Assembly: GCA_937888365.1 (NCBI GenBank)
Contig: CALBFA010000072.1
Span: 52,598-116,597, forward strand
Direction of reading: 5' to 3'
From: an uncultured Fidelibacterota bacterium
GTDB taxonomy: Bacteria; Fidelibacterota; UBA8477; JABMPR01
Length of the DNA stretch: 64,000 nt
Shown one piece after another: positions 27,974 through 38,456 of the stretch. How positions within the stretch are numbered: position 1 is the first letter of the stretch; each line of letters begins with the position of its first letter. The notes beneath the pieces are model-generated. The model saw nothing but the letters and a program-made list of their open reading frames with translations. It ran no database searches and had not been told where the DNA came from. The position numbers and the translations under genes are program-made.

Positions 27974-30900
27974 CTATTCTTCACTACTTTTCCCATTGGA
28001 CTTTCAATCTGTTCATCGTTATAAGATCCAATAATACGATAAAAATAAACACCATTTGCGACAAAATTGCCAAAACTATCTTTGCCATCCCAAGGGACTT
28101 CGTGATAAGCGATTGCCCCTAAACTTAAATCGACCCTCGCATTCATATCGTTGATTTCTTTAACTTTAAAGCCAGAGACAGAAAATATTTCGATAATAAT
28201 ATCATCCATATGGCGTGTTAATTCATAGACAAATTGCGTTTCACTTTTAAATGGATTCGGAAAATTTCCGTAGTCAATAATGGATTCTGATTCGGAGACA
28301 ATGAGCTCCGTTTCGTTTTCAGTACTTTCATTACCAAATGCATCCACAATACGATAGTGTAAATAATGTTTCCCAGGTGTTAATTCTGACGCATGTTGAA
28401 CTGTATTGATACCGATATTCACTGCTTGAATACTTAGTTTATCAAGCGAAAGGAAATCATTATCGAGATATATCTGCACATGATTGGTATCAATTGGGAT
28501 TCCAGAACCGTCTTCAATGAGCCATCCTAGTATCGCTTGTTTATCAACGTAATCACCGTTAAAGAATCGTTGTCCGCCGACAGAAAAACTAATTTCTGGC
28601 GGTGAAGTATCTGTGGAATAGCCTAATGTCATACTTTTTGTATCAGCTGTAATAGTCTGATTACCAGTGTTATGTCTAATGGTTGGTTGCCATAATAGAA
28701 TATCGTTATTTGAGAATAAGACCGATTCTGAAACATTTTTAATGTCAAGTCCAATGTCGCCTGATTGGTCAATATTATATCCACCGATACTCTCGTAAAC
28801 CAACATTTCTTGTTTACTATGAAAATCAAACAGGGTATCAATTTTTACCCAAGCATTCTGATTTCCTGAGGCAAGCAATTGACCCGAAAATACAGGTAAT
28901 TCAAAAGTAGAAACGCCGTCGATACTGATTCCAATGCCTTGTAAGACACTAAAATAATTTTGATGAATAGACACTGTCAAAATATTATCATCTAACGTTT
29001 CTTCATTGAGTGGTGAAGTAATTTGGATGGTATTTAATCCATCTAGAGCTTTAAACATCGGAAAGAATAATGTATCAAGTGAATTTGTGATGCTAGCACT
29101 CAACTCGAGTGTGTCAGAACTATTCCATAATTTAACCATAATATTTTGTGGCAATATTGAGGATGTCTGGGTCGTCAGTAAATATCCTGTATTCAGTCCC
29201 TTAATGCCCCACTCCATTGATTTTATCTCAATATTGTCTCTTGCGATACGTGAAATGTTATAAACAGGCGACGAAAGTATTTTTTCCGATGCATAAGCTT
29301 TAAATTGATAAGAAATGATTGGGTTAATGGATGTATAATACCAATTGGTATTCGCAAGCCACATTGAATTCTCTTGAAGTGATAAATCAATGGTTTCATT
29401 CGTGGAAAGAATGATACATCGTACAGAATCTACATCATAATTTGAGTGTATTTCCGTTGAGAATAGAATAGGGTCATTAGCATGGACTAATTCGTTAAAT
29501 TCTTGATGGATAAACAGCGTTGAATCCACCGAAAAATCAAGAGATTGATGTGTTATACTTTGATTCGATTCTGAAACTAAATCCACACTCAAAACATAAT
29601 TACCCTGGCTGAGGGATAAGCTCGAGACTGGGATTGTAAAAATAGCACTCATTTGACCATTATAATTAGTTAAAGCTTGTGAAATAACACGCTCTTGCGA
29701 ATCTAAAATGCGATATCTTAACACTCCAGATACATCGATTATTTGAGTCAAGGCAAGGTCGTCATTTTGTGAAATATAATTATACGGAAGTTCAAATATC
29801 GGGTCTTTTTTAGGCAATTTCAATTTAATCGTCGGATCACCTAATAAATTATATTGATGAAGCATCGAAATTGCTATTTCTGTATAAGCAGAATTATTAA
29901 GATAATAATCAACCTTTCCTGCAAAAACTGCTTCGCCAATGGTAATATCATCTTTTAGCAGCGATTTCAATATGGGTTGCACCATCAAATAATCATTAAT
30001 AATCCAACCAACTCCTGCGGAGCCCAGCCATCCAATAGCTCCAGCAGAATTCTCTGTGAGTACAATTTCACCAAGTCCTTGGTTACGGCTAAAGGATCCT
30101 GTAAAACACGTCATACTTGTGACAAATGCTAAAGCTTCATCATTTGTTAACGATGCGACATCACCTCCCGTAAAAAGCGACCTGTCAGCCCATACTGCGC
30201 CACCACCATGACCAAGAAAGTTGACGAGTAATTTCCCTTGATTCCATTGATGTGTTAATGAATCCGTATTTCCCCAATGGATTTGCCCTTCAGAATCTCT
30301 ATCGATGAATAGTCGGCTCACTTCAAAAGCATCTGGGATTTGGTTATTAATCAATGATTCACTTTGATATTTGAATGTATCCTCAAATCCAGCGATTGTA
30401 AGGACATCATTTTGCCAAGTATTTGCAATTTCACTGGTTTCATAGAGTATGATTTTTTCAATAATTAGGTCAAGTTCATCAGATGTTGAAATAGGAATTC
30501 GGCTCACAATCATCTCGGGAATCAAGTCGTCCCCTTCAAGTTGCCCGAACCAGATATCTGACTCTACGGCACCCCATCCAACAGTTTGCATTAAAAATGG
30601 TGGGATGTCTTTATGGAGTGTATCCAGTTTTGCTGAGGATATCGTGTTCGTCGCATCACCGATTAAAATGGCGTATGTTGGTTGAGAATCCCAGGAAGAA
30701 TATGCATATTTTAAAAAGGATTTGATGGCTTCGGGACTTGATATACCATAATTAAACTCATCATAAATATCATCAACAAGCGCGACGATGGGGTTCCATC
30801 CCATAGCAATTTTATGTTCGACGAGTGCATCAATGTGTTCGGAATATTGACTTGGTAGAATAAAGATTAAATCACCATTCGATTGTCTTAAATTTGCAGC

Positions 30901-32532
30901 TGTGTCCAATCGAATGAATTCAGGAGATTCAATTGCATTTCCTGATGCAATCCAATAATCAGGCGTAAAATTCGTTACATCATCTTGGAAAAAGGCTGAT
31001 ATTCTGTCCGAATTATTTTCCGAATGTAGAACAAACTCACGAATTTTTGAGACACCTTCTTTAATAATTGAAATATCAGGATTTGTTAAATTACTAATTT
31101 CGAATTCCAGCAGACCATTTGGATTTATTCGAGATTTGCGAAACGTGAGTTTGTTTTCTTTCGCTATAAATTCCTTATCGTATTCAACTTCAACCCAATT
31201 CAACATTGATTTATCATACTTACCCGGATCTTGGCTGACTGGAGCAGATATTGACAAAATATTGTTTAAAGGATTAATAATATTATGCGAAATATTTAAT
31301 CCAGGAGGTGTTTCTAAAATATAAGGTTGCTGTTGAATCCATGTCCCCGATCCGACGGATTGATCATTTAAATAAGCGAATACATTGTGGGTTTGTACAT
31401 CCTCTTCAGAGTAGGTCAAACCCTGTAATCCAATTCTAAACATAACATTATTTGTGGAAGAACGATAGGCGTTCCCTAATTCTATCGGAATGGAGACGCT
31501 AAATCCCGCATCAATAGCCGTCCAAAATATATGATCCCGCGTATTCGTTGGAAGATTTGCATCCAAGGTCCCAAGTTTTTCAAATAAATTATCTTCTTCA
31601 ATGTGTTCAACGTCTCTAAATGCATCAGGGCGAATAGGGTTGTCATCATTAGGTAGTCCTGATTCCTCAAGTAAGCGAATACCATTTTCTCCACTACCCC
31701 AATCCAGCCAATAGACATTGATATCCGTATAAGGGTCTAGATAACGCGTATCGGAGTTGCCATAATTTTTCTTAGCCAGGAATTCAATGTAATCACCGTT
31801 GGAAAATAAATTATCGTTTTGATGCTCGATATATATTGGGATTTCAATCCCTTTATTTTTTATTTTTATATCAAATGCATCAATAGGTCCGCTGAGAATA
31901 TCGCGATTAATGAGGTCAGTGAAATAAATTCTATAAATGCCATCTTTCGAAATTTTGATTTTAACTTTACCCTTCGCCAAACCGACATTATTATTTAAAG
32001 TGACATTGATTTGAGGTTCTATCTGATTCAGGTAAAGATTCTTAAATATAGTCTTTTGATTTTGAACAACATTACCGATAATTCCTGTATTTATAGATAC
32101 TTGGAAAGACTGAATATTTGAATATTGATGTGACACCTCATCATATCGGATAGGATTAATTGTGATGGACCAAAGCTCAATATCTTGATGCACAATTCTG
32201 AGTACTTTTTTACTTAAATAGTTTTGAGGCTTCTTCGCTGTATAGGGTCGTTTTGTGGATGTCTCTATACCTGTCGAAATATCGGATAAAAATAGACTTG
32301 AATTGTTCGAAACGATTCCTTCGTTTTCAAAATTAAAAGTTATTTTTGCATTGTTGGGATTAACATAGACAAGTTTTGTTTTACTTGATATCGTATTTTT
32401 CTCAGAAGAATGCGTTTCAAAAACATCTGACCACTGAATAAAACTATTTGATTTTTGAATAATCTCAGAATCAATCCCAAGCGCGTTTGAGATAAAAATT
32501 GCTGAGAATATCGTTATAAATAATTTTCGCAA
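27970..32532 (-). CDS. porU: PorU-like C25 (gingipain-fold) cysteine protease with C-terminal FlgD-like domain
   Basis: The 1520-residue exported protein has a signal peptide (about 1-19) and a long beta-rich N-terminal region. A caspase-like C25 domain follows, with YAILIGDATN, catalytic His775 (NFLGHGGG) and Cys809 (TSMTCFTGS). Ig-like segments come next. The C-terminal domain starts FPNPF and carries WDGKDSFGNFVANGVYFYR, the FlgD-like/type IX sorting fold. PorU in type IX secretion cleaves C-terminal signals and attaches cargo to anionic LPS. This copy is longer than the roughly 1150-residue Porphyromonas protein. The start is TTG at 32532, 1 nt after cdaA. It overlaps the porV-like gene by 4 nt. 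Confidence 0.82.
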   Translation of the reverse strand: MRKLFITIFSAIFISNALGIDSEIIQKSNSFIQWSDVFETHSSEKNTISSKTKLVYVNPNNAKITFNFENEGIVSNNSSLFLSDISTGIETSTKRPYTAKKPQNYLSKKVLRIVHQDIELWSITINPIRYDEVSHQYSNIQSFQVSINTGIIGNVVQNQKTIFKNLYLNQIEPQINVTLNNNVGLAKGKVKIKISKDGIYRIYFTDLINRDILSGPIDAFDIKIKNKGIEIPIYIEHQNDNLFSNGDYIEFLAKKNYGNSDTRYLDPYTDINVYWLDWGSGENGIRLLEESGLPNDDNPIRPDAFRDVEHIEEDNLFEKLGTLDANLPTNTRDHIFWTAIDAGFSVSIPIELGNAYRSSTNNVMFRIGLQGLTYSEEDVQTHNVFAYLNDQSVGSGTWIQQQPYILETPPGLNISHNIINPLNNILSISAPVSQDPGKYDKSMLNWVEVEYDKEFIAKENKLTFRKSRINPNGLLEFEISNLTNPDISIIKEGVSKIREFVLHSENNSDRISAFFQDDVTNFTPDYWIASGNAIESPEFIRLDTAANLRQSNGDLIFILPSQYSEHIDALVEHKIAMGWNPIVALVDDIYDEFNYGISSPEAIKSFLKYAYSSWDSQPTYAILIGDATNTISSAKLDTLHKDIPPFLMQTVGWGAVESDIWFGQLEGDDLIPEMIVSRIPISTSDELDLIIEKIILYETSEIANTWQNDVLTIAGFEDTFKYQSESLINNQIPDAFEVSRLFIDRDSEGQIHWGNTDSLTHQWNQGKLLVNFLGHGGGAVWADRSLFTGGDVASLTNDEALAFVTSMTCFTGSFSRNQGLGEIVLTENSAGAIGWLGSAGVGWIINDYLMVQPILKSLLKDDITIGEAVFAGKVDYYLNNSAYTEIAISMLHQYNLLGDPTIKLKLPKKDPIFELPYNYISQNDDLALTQIIDVSGVLRYRILDSQERVISQALTNYNGQMSAIFTIPVSSLSLSQGNYVLSVDLVSESNQSITHQSLDFSVDSTLFIHQEFNELVHANDPILFSTEIHSNYDVDSVRCIILSTNETIDLSLQENSMWLANTNWYYTSINPIISYQFKAYASEKILSSPVYNISRIARDNIEIKSMEWGIKGLNTGYLLTTQTSSILPQNIMVKLWNSSDTLELSASITNSLDTLFFPMFKALDGLNTIQITSPLNEETLDDNILTVSIHQNYFSVLQGIGISIDGVSTFELPVFSGQLLASGNQNAWVKIDTLFDFHSKQEMLVYESIGGYNIDQSGDIGLDIKNVSESVLFSNNDILLWQPTIRHNTGNQTITADTKSMTLGYSTDTSPPEISFSVGGQRFFNGDYVDKQAILGWLIEDGSGIPIDTNHVQIYLDNDFLSLDKLSIQAVNIGINTVQHASELTPGKHYLHYRIVDAFGNESTENETELIVSESESIIDYGNFPNPFKSETQFVYELTRHMDDIIIEIFSVSGFKVKEINDMNARVDLSLGAIAYHEVPWDGKDSFGNFVANGVYFYRIIGSYNDEQIESPMGKVVKNR

Positions 32533-32533
32533 T

Positions 32534-33370
32534 TTATTCTAAATATTTATTTAATATTTGTCGCAATTGAATTTCATCAAGTCCGCGCTTCATTACACCA
32601 TTATTCGCATAAGACATCGTACCCGTCTCCTCTGACACGACTAAAATGAGTGCATCCGTTTCTTCGCTTAAACCTATAGCGGCGAGATGTCTGGTACCGA
32701 TTTTCATTCTAAAACCGCTTGGTTCCTCAGACAGAGGTAGAATTGCTTTGGCGACATCAATCATATCATCGTTTATAATAACGGCACCGTCATGCATTGG
32801 TGAAGTGGGATTAAAAATAGAGACTAATAATTCAGCGCTAACAGGAGCATTCACAGCAATCGCTTTTTCTTTTAAATTACGCAAACCAACTTCCCGCTCT
32901 AAAACGATTAAAGCGCCCCACCTTTTGGCTTGACATGCTTTCATTCCATCGATGATGTTATCTATTGCATGAATCCCTTCAACTTTTAATAGGTATTTTA
33001 CAAGAGGTATCTGACCAATATGTATCAACATACGTCGCATTTCAGGTTGAAATATAATGACAAAAGCTATCACCCAAACGGTTGATAGATTCGACATTAG
33101 CCACGTCATCCCATTCAATTCAAGCGCTCGTACTAGTACAGAAAGCAAAAATAGAATGAGCATCCCTATCATCATTTGAGCGGCTCTGGTACCTTCAAAA
33201 ATGAGGTACATTTTATATAGTACTGCAGCAACCGCTATAATATCAACAAAATCATAAACACGTATCGACAAAAATCCAATGTGAATAATCTCAGTTCGCC
33301 AAAAATACCCAATAAAAAGGAGCGCGATGAATCCAAGTCCATACCAAATTTGTTTTGTGTTTAGTTTCAT
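32534..33370 (-). CDS. cdaA: Diadenylate cyclase CdaA
   Basis: The protein of about 278 residues makes cyclic di-AMP from ATP. It has an N-terminal membrane region with three hydrophobic segments, then the DAC domain with DGA (about 194-196, in MHDGAVII) and GTRHLAA (about 225-231), the two catalytic motifs. I favour the ATG at 33370 (MKLNTKQ). A GTG at 33382 in frame would overlap folP by 11 nt. The folP-cdaA order is common in Bacteroidetes-type genomes. The porU-like gene follows after 1 nt, so c-di-AMP synthesis and the secretion protease are co-transcribed. Confidence 0.93.
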   Translation of the reverse strand: MKLNTKQIWYGLGFIALLFIGYFWRTEIIHIGFLSIRVYDFVDIIAVAAVLYKMYLIFEGTRAAQMMIGMLILFLLSVLVRALELNGMTWLMSNLSTVWVIAFVIIFQPEMRRMLIHIGQIPLVKYLLKVEGIHAIDNIIDGMKACQAKRWGALIVLEREVGLRNLKEKAIAVNAPVSAELLVSIFNPTSPMHDGAVIINDDMIDVAKAILPLSEEPSGFRMKIGTRHLAAIGLSEETDALILVVSEETGTMSYANNGVMKRGLDEIQLRQILNKYLE

Positions 33371-33371
33371 T

Positions 33372-34211
33372 TTAATTTTCACCGATATTGTTGAGGATTT
33401 GCCAAACTTCGATTGCTTGTTTCATTTCAAAGACATCATGAACTCTCAAAATATTCGCACCATGGTTCATGGCGTAAATATTTGATGCAATGGAGCCACC
33501 TATGCGTTTTCCAGTTGGTGATTCATGAATCATATTTATAAATGACTTCCGAGATGTTCCTATAACGACGGGATAATCGCCAAATTGTTGAAGATTATTT
33601 AATAATAAAATATTATCATCTAAAGACTTTCCAAATCCAATACCGGGATCAATGACAATTTGCTTCTCATGAATTCCACACTCTTTTGCAGTTTGTATTC
33701 GGCGTGCAAAATAATTATTAATATCAGAAATTAATGCAGAATACGCAGGATTTTCTTGCATTGATTCAGGTCGTCCCTGCATATGCATCATTATATATCC
33801 TACGCCCGTATGCGCGATGATATCAAACATATGAGAGTCATGCAGTCCGCTTGAGACATCATTAATAATATGAGCACCCAGTCTGATGGCTTCTTTCGCG
33901 ACTTCTGATTTTTGCGTATCGATAGAGATGGGGATATCCGTTCGTTGCACTAACTTTTCGACAACAGGAAGTACGCGATTCATTTCCTCATCAACGGAAA
34001 TGGATTTAGAGCCAGGCCTTGTAGATTCGCCACCAATATCAATAATATCAGCACCGTTATTCACAAGCTGTATCGCTCCTTCTACGGCTTCATTCGAGTT
34101 TTTAAAGCGACCTCCGTCGCTAAAGGAATCGTTTGTTACATTCAAAATGCCCATAATAAGAGGCGATTTTAATGAAAGCCTCTTATTTCTTATGGACCAA
34201 TGTTTTAACAT
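33372..34211 (-). CDS. folP: Dihydropteroate synthase
   Basis: The 279-residue TIM-barrel enzyme joins pteridine pyrophosphate and p-aminobenzoate in folate synthesis. Both signatures are visible: MGILNVTNDSFSDGGRF (20-36) and DIGGESTRPGS (about 58-68), together with IDTQK, DPGIGFGK and GTSRKSF. It is the target class of sulfonamides. It starts at the ATG at 34211, 8 bp after ftsH, and ends just before or overlapping cdaA. Confidence 0.96.
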   Translation of the reverse strand: MLKHWSIRNKRLSLKSPLIMGILNVTNDSFSDGGRFKNSNEAVEGAIQLVNNGADIIDIGGESTRPGSKSISVDEEMNRVLPVVEKLVQRTDIPISIDTQKSEVAKEAIRLGAHIINDVSSGLHDSHMFDIIAHTGVGYIMMHMQGRPESMQENPAYSALISDINNYFARRIQTAKECGIHEKQIVIDPGIGFGKSLDDNILLLNNLQQFGDYPVVIGTSRKSFINMIHESPTGKRIGGSIASNIYAMNHGANILRVHDVFEMKQAIEVWQILNNIGEN

Positions 34212-34219
34212 TTTGAGAG

Positions 34220-36460
34220 TTAGTCTTTTGGGGACTCTTTCTCACTTACGGGCGGTTTGTTAACCTTAGGGATTGGAGGAGGTACTAGCTTTTTGATCGG
34301 AGGTGGCACTAGTTTTGGAGCCGTATTTTCGGTTTTGACCTCACTGCTTTTTTCCGAAACATTCCGTGGTTTTCTTTGATTATAATTACGTGATCTACCT
34401 TGTGATTGCCTAGGTTTGAAACTTTTTCTTGGACGTTCATCCTCAACGGGTCGACCTAAAATGATATCGATATCACGACCGGTTATAATTTCGTCTTCGA
34501 TTAGTTTTTCAGAGATTTTATGAATAAACTCTAAATGCTCTTTGATGATTTTAGTCGCTACTTTTTCACCTTTTTCAATCAGGTTTTTCACTTCTGTATC
34601 AATTTTCTTCGCCATGTCTTCACTAAAATCTCGGTGCATTCCAAATTCACGACCTACAAAGATTTCTTCTGATTTTTTACCGAAAGTTAAAGGTCCAAGT
34701 TTTTCGCTCATTCCCCATTCACAAATCATTTTCCGAGCAAGTCCTGTAGCGCGTTCGATGTCATTTCCAGCACCTGTTGTTTTTTGATCAAGGATGAGTA
34801 ACTCCGCGACACGCCCTCCCATTAAAATCGCTAACATTCCCTCTAGATAGGTTTTTGAATAATTATGACGGTCATCAACTGGCAATTGAGATGTAAGACC
34901 CAGAGCACGCCCTCTTGGTACAATAGTGACTTTATGAATCGGATCAGAATCTTCAATAAATTTAGCAACAAGAGCATGTCCAGCTTCATGGATGGCCGTT
35001 GTCTTTTTTTCCTTTTCAGAGATAACGAGTGATCGTCGCTCAACGCCCATAATGACTTTATCTTTTGCTTCTTCGATATCTTCCATCGTGACGCGATTTT
35101 TATTCTTACGTGCAGCAAGAAGGGCTGATTCGTTTAGAACATTCGCAAGATCGGCTCCTGACATGCCAGGAGTGCCTTTTGCAATAATATCAAGACGGAT
35201 ATTATGATCGGCTTTAATATTTTTTAAATGGACTTTAAGAATGGCTTCACGACCTTTAACGTCAGGTAAATCAACTAGAATACGACGATCAAATCGGCCG
35301 GGTCTTAATAGGGCGGAATCTAATACATCAGGGCGATTCGTAGCAGCTAAAAGGATGACATTATCATTCGTTTCAAATCCGTCCATTTCGACGAGTAATG
35401 CGTTGAGTGTTTGCTCTCTTTCGTCATGTCCACCGCCTAAACCGGCGCCACGTTGACGCCCAACCGCATCGATTTCATCAATAAAAATAATACAAGGAGC
35501 ATTCTTTTTCCCTTGATCAAACATATCCCGGACACGACTTGCGCCGACACCCACGAACATTTCGACAAAATCAGCACCTGATAAACTGTAAAAAGGGACA
35601 CCTGCCTCGCCTGCGATAGCACGCGCTAAAAGTGTTTTTCCTGTTCCAGGAGGTCCCACTAAAAGGGCACCTTTTGGAATTTTACCACCGAGTCGTTGAA
35701 ATTTTTTGGGATTTTTCAGAAATTGTACGATTTCTTGTAATTCCATTTTCCCTTCATCAACACCGGCAACGTCTTTAAACGTAATTTCTGGCTTTTCATT
35801 ATCTATAATTTTACCTTTACTTTTGCCAAACGAAAATATGCCTTTAGTACCATTGCCTTGCATTCTTCGCATAATAAAAATCCATGCAAATATTAGAATC
35901 AGCCAAGGGAGAAAATTAAATAAGTAATCGACCCAATCACGCTGATCTTCCTGAAAATCATATTTAACTTGATGTGCATCCCAAGATTCCAATACTGTTT
36001 TATCAACAAAAGGCAAGACGACAACAAATTTTGTATAGCTTGCTTCTCGATTATTAATCGTAGTCGATTCTGGAATTTTTAATTCACCATAAAAACGATT
36101 ATTCATAATTTTGCCCGAAGCAATTTTATCTTGATTTAATATGACGTCATATTCCGTGTAGGTTAGCTTTTTAACGGGACTTTCCTGAGTATTGACCATC
36201 TGTGTTAATAAGACGACTGAAACTAGAATAATCACCCAAACCCCAGCCGTTTTAAGATTCTTCTTCCATGAAATATCTGCTGGATTCGGGGGTGTTATCT
36301 TGAAATTACCTTTGGAACGCGTTTTGAGTTCTTGAGGTTTTTTTTCTACGGATTTTTGTTCATTTTGATTGGGTCGTTGTCCGCGGTTACGATTCCAATT
36401 TTTTCGTGGATTACGATTGTTTTTATTTTCTTCGTTATTTTTTGGTGGTTTATTTTCCAT
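34220..36460 (-). CDS. ftsH: Cell-division/membrane protease FtsH
   Basis: The 746-residue membrane AAA+ zinc protease degrades membrane and short-lived proteins. It has TM1 at about 72-88, a periplasmic loop, TM2 at about 182-198, Walker A GPPGTGKT (269-276), Walker B IIFIDE (324-329) and HEAGH (491-495). Compared with typical FtsH (about 610-650 residues) it has a 60-residue Asn/Arg/Lys-rich N-terminal extension in the cytoplasm and a Pro/Lys-rich C-terminal tail with repeated VPPPI units. It is in a tilS-hpt-ftsH-folP-cdaA run. The hpt-ftsH linkage is widespread. Confidence 0.96.
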   Translation of the reverse strand: MENKPPKNNEENKNNRNPRKNWNRNRGQRPNQNEQKSVEKKPQELKTRSKGNFKITPPNPADISWKKNLKTAGVWVIILVSVVLLTQMVNTQESPVKKLTYTEYDVILNQDKIASGKIMNNRFYGELKIPESTTINNREASYTKFVVVLPFVDKTVLESWDAHQVKYDFQEDQRDWVDYLFNFLPWLILIFAWIFIMRRMQGNGTKGIFSFGKSKGKIIDNEKPEITFKDVAGVDEGKMELQEIVQFLKNPKKFQRLGGKIPKGALLVGPPGTGKTLLARAIAGEAGVPFYSLSGADFVEMFVGVGASRVRDMFDQGKKNAPCIIFIDEIDAVGRQRGAGLGGGHDEREQTLNALLVEMDGFETNDNVILLAATNRPDVLDSALLRPGRFDRRILVDLPDVKGREAILKVHLKNIKADHNIRLDIIAKGTPGMSGADLANVLNESALLAARKNKNRVTMEDIEEAKDKVIMGVERRSLVISEKEKKTTAIHEAGHALVAKFIEDSDPIHKVTIVPRGRALGLTSQLPVDDRHNYSKTYLEGMLAILMGGRVAELLILDQKTTGAGNDIERATGLARKMICEWGMSEKLGPLTFGKKSEEIFVGREFGMHRDFSEDMAKKIDTEVKNLIEKGEKVATKIIKEHLEFIHKISEKLIEDEIITGRDIDIILGRPVEDERPRKSFKPRQSQGRSRNYNQRKPRNVSEKSSEVKTENTAPKLVPPPIKKLVPPPIPKVNKPPVSEKESPKD

Positions 36461-36474
36461 TTTTTACCTTAATT

Positions 36475-37032
36475 CTAATCTTGTAAAGCCCAAATAGAGG
36501 GCAAGTTTCTAAGTTTTTGATCGATGTCCAGTCCATACCCAACTAGGAATTGACTATCCATTTCAAACCCAACATACTTAGGCGACCAATTGAGAGACAT
36601 AACTTCTGGTTTTGTGAGTAGTGATACAAATTCCAAAGAAGCGGGCTCGTTTTGCTCAAATCGATGTTTTAAAAATTTTGCAGTGAGTCCGCTATCAATA
36701 ATATCTTCGACTATGATGATATCTTTTCCGTTAATTAAACAACTTACATCTTTAATTAAACGGACGGTTCCGCTTGATTTTGTATCGCCGTAATACGATG
36801 AGACTTTAATAAAATCGATCTCACAGGGAATGCTTAATTTTCGGACTAAATCACTTAAAAAAAATACCGATCCATTTAAGACACCAATGATAATGGGCGT
36901 TTTACCTTGATAGTCTGTCGATATCTTTGCTGCTAATTCTTCGATTCTTTTATTAATTGATGCTTCAGTTATAACTTCTGTTAATGTTTTTCCTGAATAT
37001 TTGCCAACATCCATGGCGACCATTGTTTGCAT
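36475..37032 (-). CDS. hpt: Hypoxanthine phosphoribosyltransferase
   Basis: The 185-residue type I phosphoribosyltransferase salvages hypoxanthine or guanine with PRPP. The PRPP loop is IIIVEDIIDSGLTAKFL, and IGVLNGSVFFLSDL and SSYYGDTKSSG are the other conserved loops. The ATG at 37032 shares one base with the tilS stop (TAATG) and has AGAGGA upstream. Three internal Met codons near the start give minor alternatives. The tilS-hpt-ftsH order is common in many bacteria. Confidence 0.94.
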   Translation of the reverse strand: MQTMVAMDVGKYSGKTLTEVITEASINKRIEELAAKISTDYQGKTPIIIGVLNGSVFFLSDLVRKLSIPCEIDFIKVSSYYGDTKSSGTVRLIKDVSCLINGKDIIIVEDIIDSGLTAKFLKHRFEQNEPASLEFVSLLTKPEVMSLNWSPKYVGFEMDSQFLVGYGLDIDQKLRNLPSIWALQD

Positions 37033-38408
37033 TAAGAATCCTCTTTAAGAGAAAATTGAATTTCTATCATTTCTCTTTTCTTTATGTTTGATGTATTTAA
37101 TCGTATTTTTTCGCTTTTTCGTACACCGGGAATCCAAATAACATTACCCAAATACTCCAAAACAGGGTAGTTTTTTCGTAAATGCAATGCTACTTTATGA
37201 TCTTGTATTACTCTAGAGATTTTCTTTGGGCGGCTTTGACCAAATGGTGTGAACACTTCATTTGGTTTCCAATGTCGAATATTAATGCCATGAAAAGAAC
37301 CAAGAATAAGTCTGTCATTTGCAGATTGAATTATAGTGTCCCAATCGGGTAGAATTGTTCTATATGATATTTTAAAATATTCATTCTCGAAAAGACCTTT
37401 AAACTCGCCTTCTTCCCAATCAAAATATCTATCATCTATAAATACTAAAGACCGTTTTTCATTATAAACTTTTATTTTTTCAGGGAGACTAAGTTTATTC
37501 GATTTTATGTGTCCATTCATTAATGCTATTAACGAGTCAAAATCATTTTTACTTAAGCCTTGCTGTTCATTGCTTACATATTTAAAACAAATGTCAAAAA
37601 GCTCTTTCAACGCGGGGGAAAAATACTTTTTTAGCCCCTCGACTCCAAGGCTTATTTTCCCCTTATTATAATACCTAACATGTTGATTATTTATATAATT
37701 AGAGTCATTCCTAATCAAATAATACAGGTCTTGATTCGCTTTAATAAAGGGGAGCGATGAATTGATAAACTCCATATATACGTTCGTATTCTTAATCAAG
37801 CCAATTTTTTGTCTAAAATAGTTGCGACTAAATCGGCTCTCAAAATTTGATGCATCCTCACGATATGGGATTGAATTTAACGTCAGATAGTCAAGGATTA
37901 GTTGTTTTGTAATGCCCAATAAGGGTCGAATCACTCGATCATTTTGAGTAGAGATGCAAGACATTCCTTTAATTCCAGCTCCAGAATAAAGATTCAATAG
38001 CAATGTCTCTAAATTGTCATCTTGATGATGTCCCGTTAAAATATAATCGTATTTTTCAGAATCGAGAAGTGAATATAGCCAATTATATCGCTGAATTCTT
38101 CCCTCTTCCTCAATACTATTTTGATGTGCCTTTGCCTCCGAAACGATGTCAATTGACGTAGTATAGAAAATTGTATTGTGTTTTTTAGCCAATTGTTTAC
38201 AAAATAATTCGTCGCTTTCCGAATCGTGACCACGAAGCTGATGGTTAAAATGCGCGACACCTATTTTTTTAAACGGAAGTGCTCTCATTAAATACATCAG
38301 AAATACAGAATCAGCGCCCCCGCTTAAAGCAATTAAGACCGACACATCATTTGAATACCAGTGAGTATTTTTAATAATGTTTTTCGAAAGTTCGACTAGG
38401 CTTGGCAT
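37032..38408 (-). CDS. tilS: tRNA(Ile)-lysidine synthase
   Basis: The 458-residue N-type ATP pyrophosphatase modifies C34 of tRNA-Ile(CAU) to lysidine so that it reads AUA. The PP-loop is SGGADS (29-34). GVAHFNHQLRG and TGHHQDDNLETLLLNL are also diagnostic. The C-terminal TilS domain includes FTPFGQ and WIPGVRKSEKIR. The only plausible start, the ATG at 38408, has no ribosome-binding site and directly follows the T-run of a terminator hairpin. This suggests readthrough or leaderless expression. Confidence 0.93.
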   Translation of the reverse strand: MPSLVELSKNIIKNTHWYSNDVSVLIALSGGADSVFLMYLMRALPFKKIGVAHFNHQLRGHDSESDELFCKQLAKKHNTIFYTTSIDIVSEAKAHQNSIEEEGRIQRYNWLYSLLDSEKYDYILTGHHQDDNLETLLLNLYSGAGIKGMSCISTQNDRVIRPLLGITKQLILDYLTLNSIPYREDASNFESRFSRNYFRQKIGLIKNTNVYMEFINSSLPFIKANQDLYYLIRNDSNYINNQHVRYYNKGKISLGVEGLKKYFSPALKELFDICFKYVSNEQQGLSKNDFDSLIALMNGHIKSNKLSLPEKIKVYNEKRSLVFIDDRYFDWEEGEFKGLFENEYFKISYRTILPDWDTIIQSANDRLILGSFHGINIRHWKPNEVFTPFGQSRPKKISRVIQDHKVALHLRKNYPVLEYLGNVIWIPGVRKSEKIRLNTSNIKKREMIEIQFSLKEDS

Positions 38409-38442
38409 AAAAAAGAAATGGGGAAAGCAATATTCCCCATTT
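38409..38442 (-). terminator. Rho-independent terminator after the archaeal-type GAPDH gene
   Basis: AAATGGGGAA (38416-38425) and TTCCCCATTT (38433-38442) form a 10-bp stem with a 7-nt loop. On the minus strand it is followed by CTTTTTT. It lies 15 bp after the GAPDH stop (38457). The T-run runs straight into the tilS ATG at 38408. Confidence 0.82.
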
Positions 38443-38456
38443 TCCCGACAATGTGA

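Noticed and set aside
37821..38260. Frameshift or break in tilS suggested by a second open frame at 38036-38260
   Set aside because: The main frame is continuous from the ATG to the stop with all tilS motifs in order.
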